A DNA stretch of 7,496 nt, taken from the NCBI GenBank assembly GCA_012032855.1, contig JAAUQA010000147.1, positions 1-7,496 of the forward strand, written 5' to 3'. The notes under the pieces were generated by a model that saw only the letters and a list, made by a program, of their open reading frames with translations, was not told where the DNA came from and searched no databases. Shown here in pieces: positions 7,030-7,496 of this stretch (within the stretch, counting starts at the first letter, position 1; every line of letters begins with the position of its first letter). A program made the position numbers and the translations under genes. The stretch comes from Candidatus Competibacteraceae bacterium. GTDB lineage: Bacteria > Pseudomonadota > Gammaproteobacteria > Competibacterales > Competibacteraceae.

Positions 7030-7496
7030 ATGGCTCTTCTAGTACAAAAATACGGTGGAACCTCGGTAGGTAGCATTGAACGCATCGAGGCGGTAGCCGA
7101 CAAAGTGATTTCTTACAGCAATAGCGGTCATGAGGTCGTGGTTGTGGTCTCTGCCATGAGCGGGGAAACCGATCGATTGCTGGGTTTAGCGAAGGCGATT
7201 TCTCCGCGCCCCAGCCCTCGTGAACTGGATGTGTTACTGGCCACCGGTGAACAGGCTTGTATTGCGTTGTTATGTATCGCGTTGGAAAAACGCGGGTATC
7301 TGGCCCGTTCTTATACGGGACACCAAGTCCATATTCTGACCGACAGCGCCCATAACAAGGCGCGTATCCGGGATATCGAAGCCAAACACATCCTCGCTGA
7401 TCTGGGAGCAGGCAGCATCGTGGTTGTCGCAGGCTTTCAGGGTATCGATGAACACGGCAACATCACCACGTTAGGACGTGGCGGTTCCGACACCAC
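7030..7496 (+). CDS. lysC: aspartate kinase, N-terminal part (cut by window edge)
   Basis: Aspartokinase phosphorylates L-aspartate, the first step towards lysine, diaminopimelate, threonine and methionine. The 155 complete codons show the amino-acid-kinase signature KYGGTSVG (residues 7-14, with the phosphate-binding Lys7), [11 protein letters not shown] (39-47), the LLATGEQ motif (69-75), GFQG (135-138) and the start of the nucleotide-binding GRGGSDT (149-155). The regulatory ACT domains lie beyond the window. AGGG (7021-7024), 5 bases before ATG 7030, supports this start. The sequence resembles stand-alone monofunctional aspartokinases; fusion to homoserine dehydrogenase cannot be excluded because the 3' half is missing. 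In many gammaproteobacteria with this alaS-lysC order, csrA follows; that is background knowledge and not visible here. Confidence 0.96.
   Translation, partial: MALLVQKYGGTSVGSIERIEAVADKVISYSNSGHEVVVVVSAMSGETDRLLGLAKAISPRPSPRELDVLLATGEQACIALLCIALEKRGYLARSYTGHQVHILTDSAHNKARIRDIEAKHILADLGAGSIVVVAGFQGIDEHGNITTLGRGGSDT

Noticed and set aside
1..7496. Mobile elements, CRISPR repeats, tRNA genes, defence or toxin-antitoxin genes
   Set aside because: None was found by reading both strands. The region is dense core-genome coding sequence with gaps of at most about 140 bases and no direct-repeat arrays or transposase motifs.

Overview
The window is an ordinary housekeeping segment of a gammaproteobacterial chromosome. 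The order mutS (divergent), TPR protein, pncC, thpR, recA, recX, alaS, lysC extends the mutS / pncC-recA-recX-alaS neighbourhood known from E. coli. The MutS, RecA, PncC and AlaRS sequences read closely like their enteric counterparts. A lysC directly after alaS recalls free-living, purple-sulfur-type gammaproteobacteria more than enterics. That placement comes from memory of family sequences and synteny, and the genus cannot be resolved.

Layout. Positions 1-1061 (minus strand) hold the N-terminal 353 codons of mutS, cut by the window edge. A 139-base divergent intergenic region (1062-1200) carries a good sigma70-type promoter reading right. From 1201 everything is on the plus strand and tightly packed: a secreted TPR protein (1201-1717), pncC (1744-2243), thpR (2224-2760, overlapping pncC), a 56-base gap with an AT-rich inverted repeat, recA (2817-3875), recX (overlapping recA, to 4338), alaS (4359-6961), a 68-base gap, and the first 155 codons of lysC (7030 to the edge). 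No gene-free stretch exceeds 140 bases. I see no RNA gene, mobile element, CRISPR array or strong intrinsic terminator.

How the genes relate. MutS starts mismatch repair. RecA and its modulator RecX handle recombination and SOS signalling. PncC recycles nicotinamide mononucleotide. ThpR is a 2H-family RNA phosphodiesterase. AlaRS charges and proofreads tRNA-Ala, and LysC opens the aspartate amino-acid pathway. They form a conserved neighbourhood rather than one pathway.

The main anomaly is that three of the seven rightward genes each need one single-base frame correction to give a full-length family member: the TPR gene (one base too many in a C6 run at 1562-1567), pncC (one base missing near 1779) and alaS (one base missing near 4391). 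Because alaS is essential and the reading frames on both sides look conserved, sequencing or assembly indels are the likeliest cause. Real lesions or translational frameshifting cannot be excluded from sequence alone. I found no convincing new biological system here.
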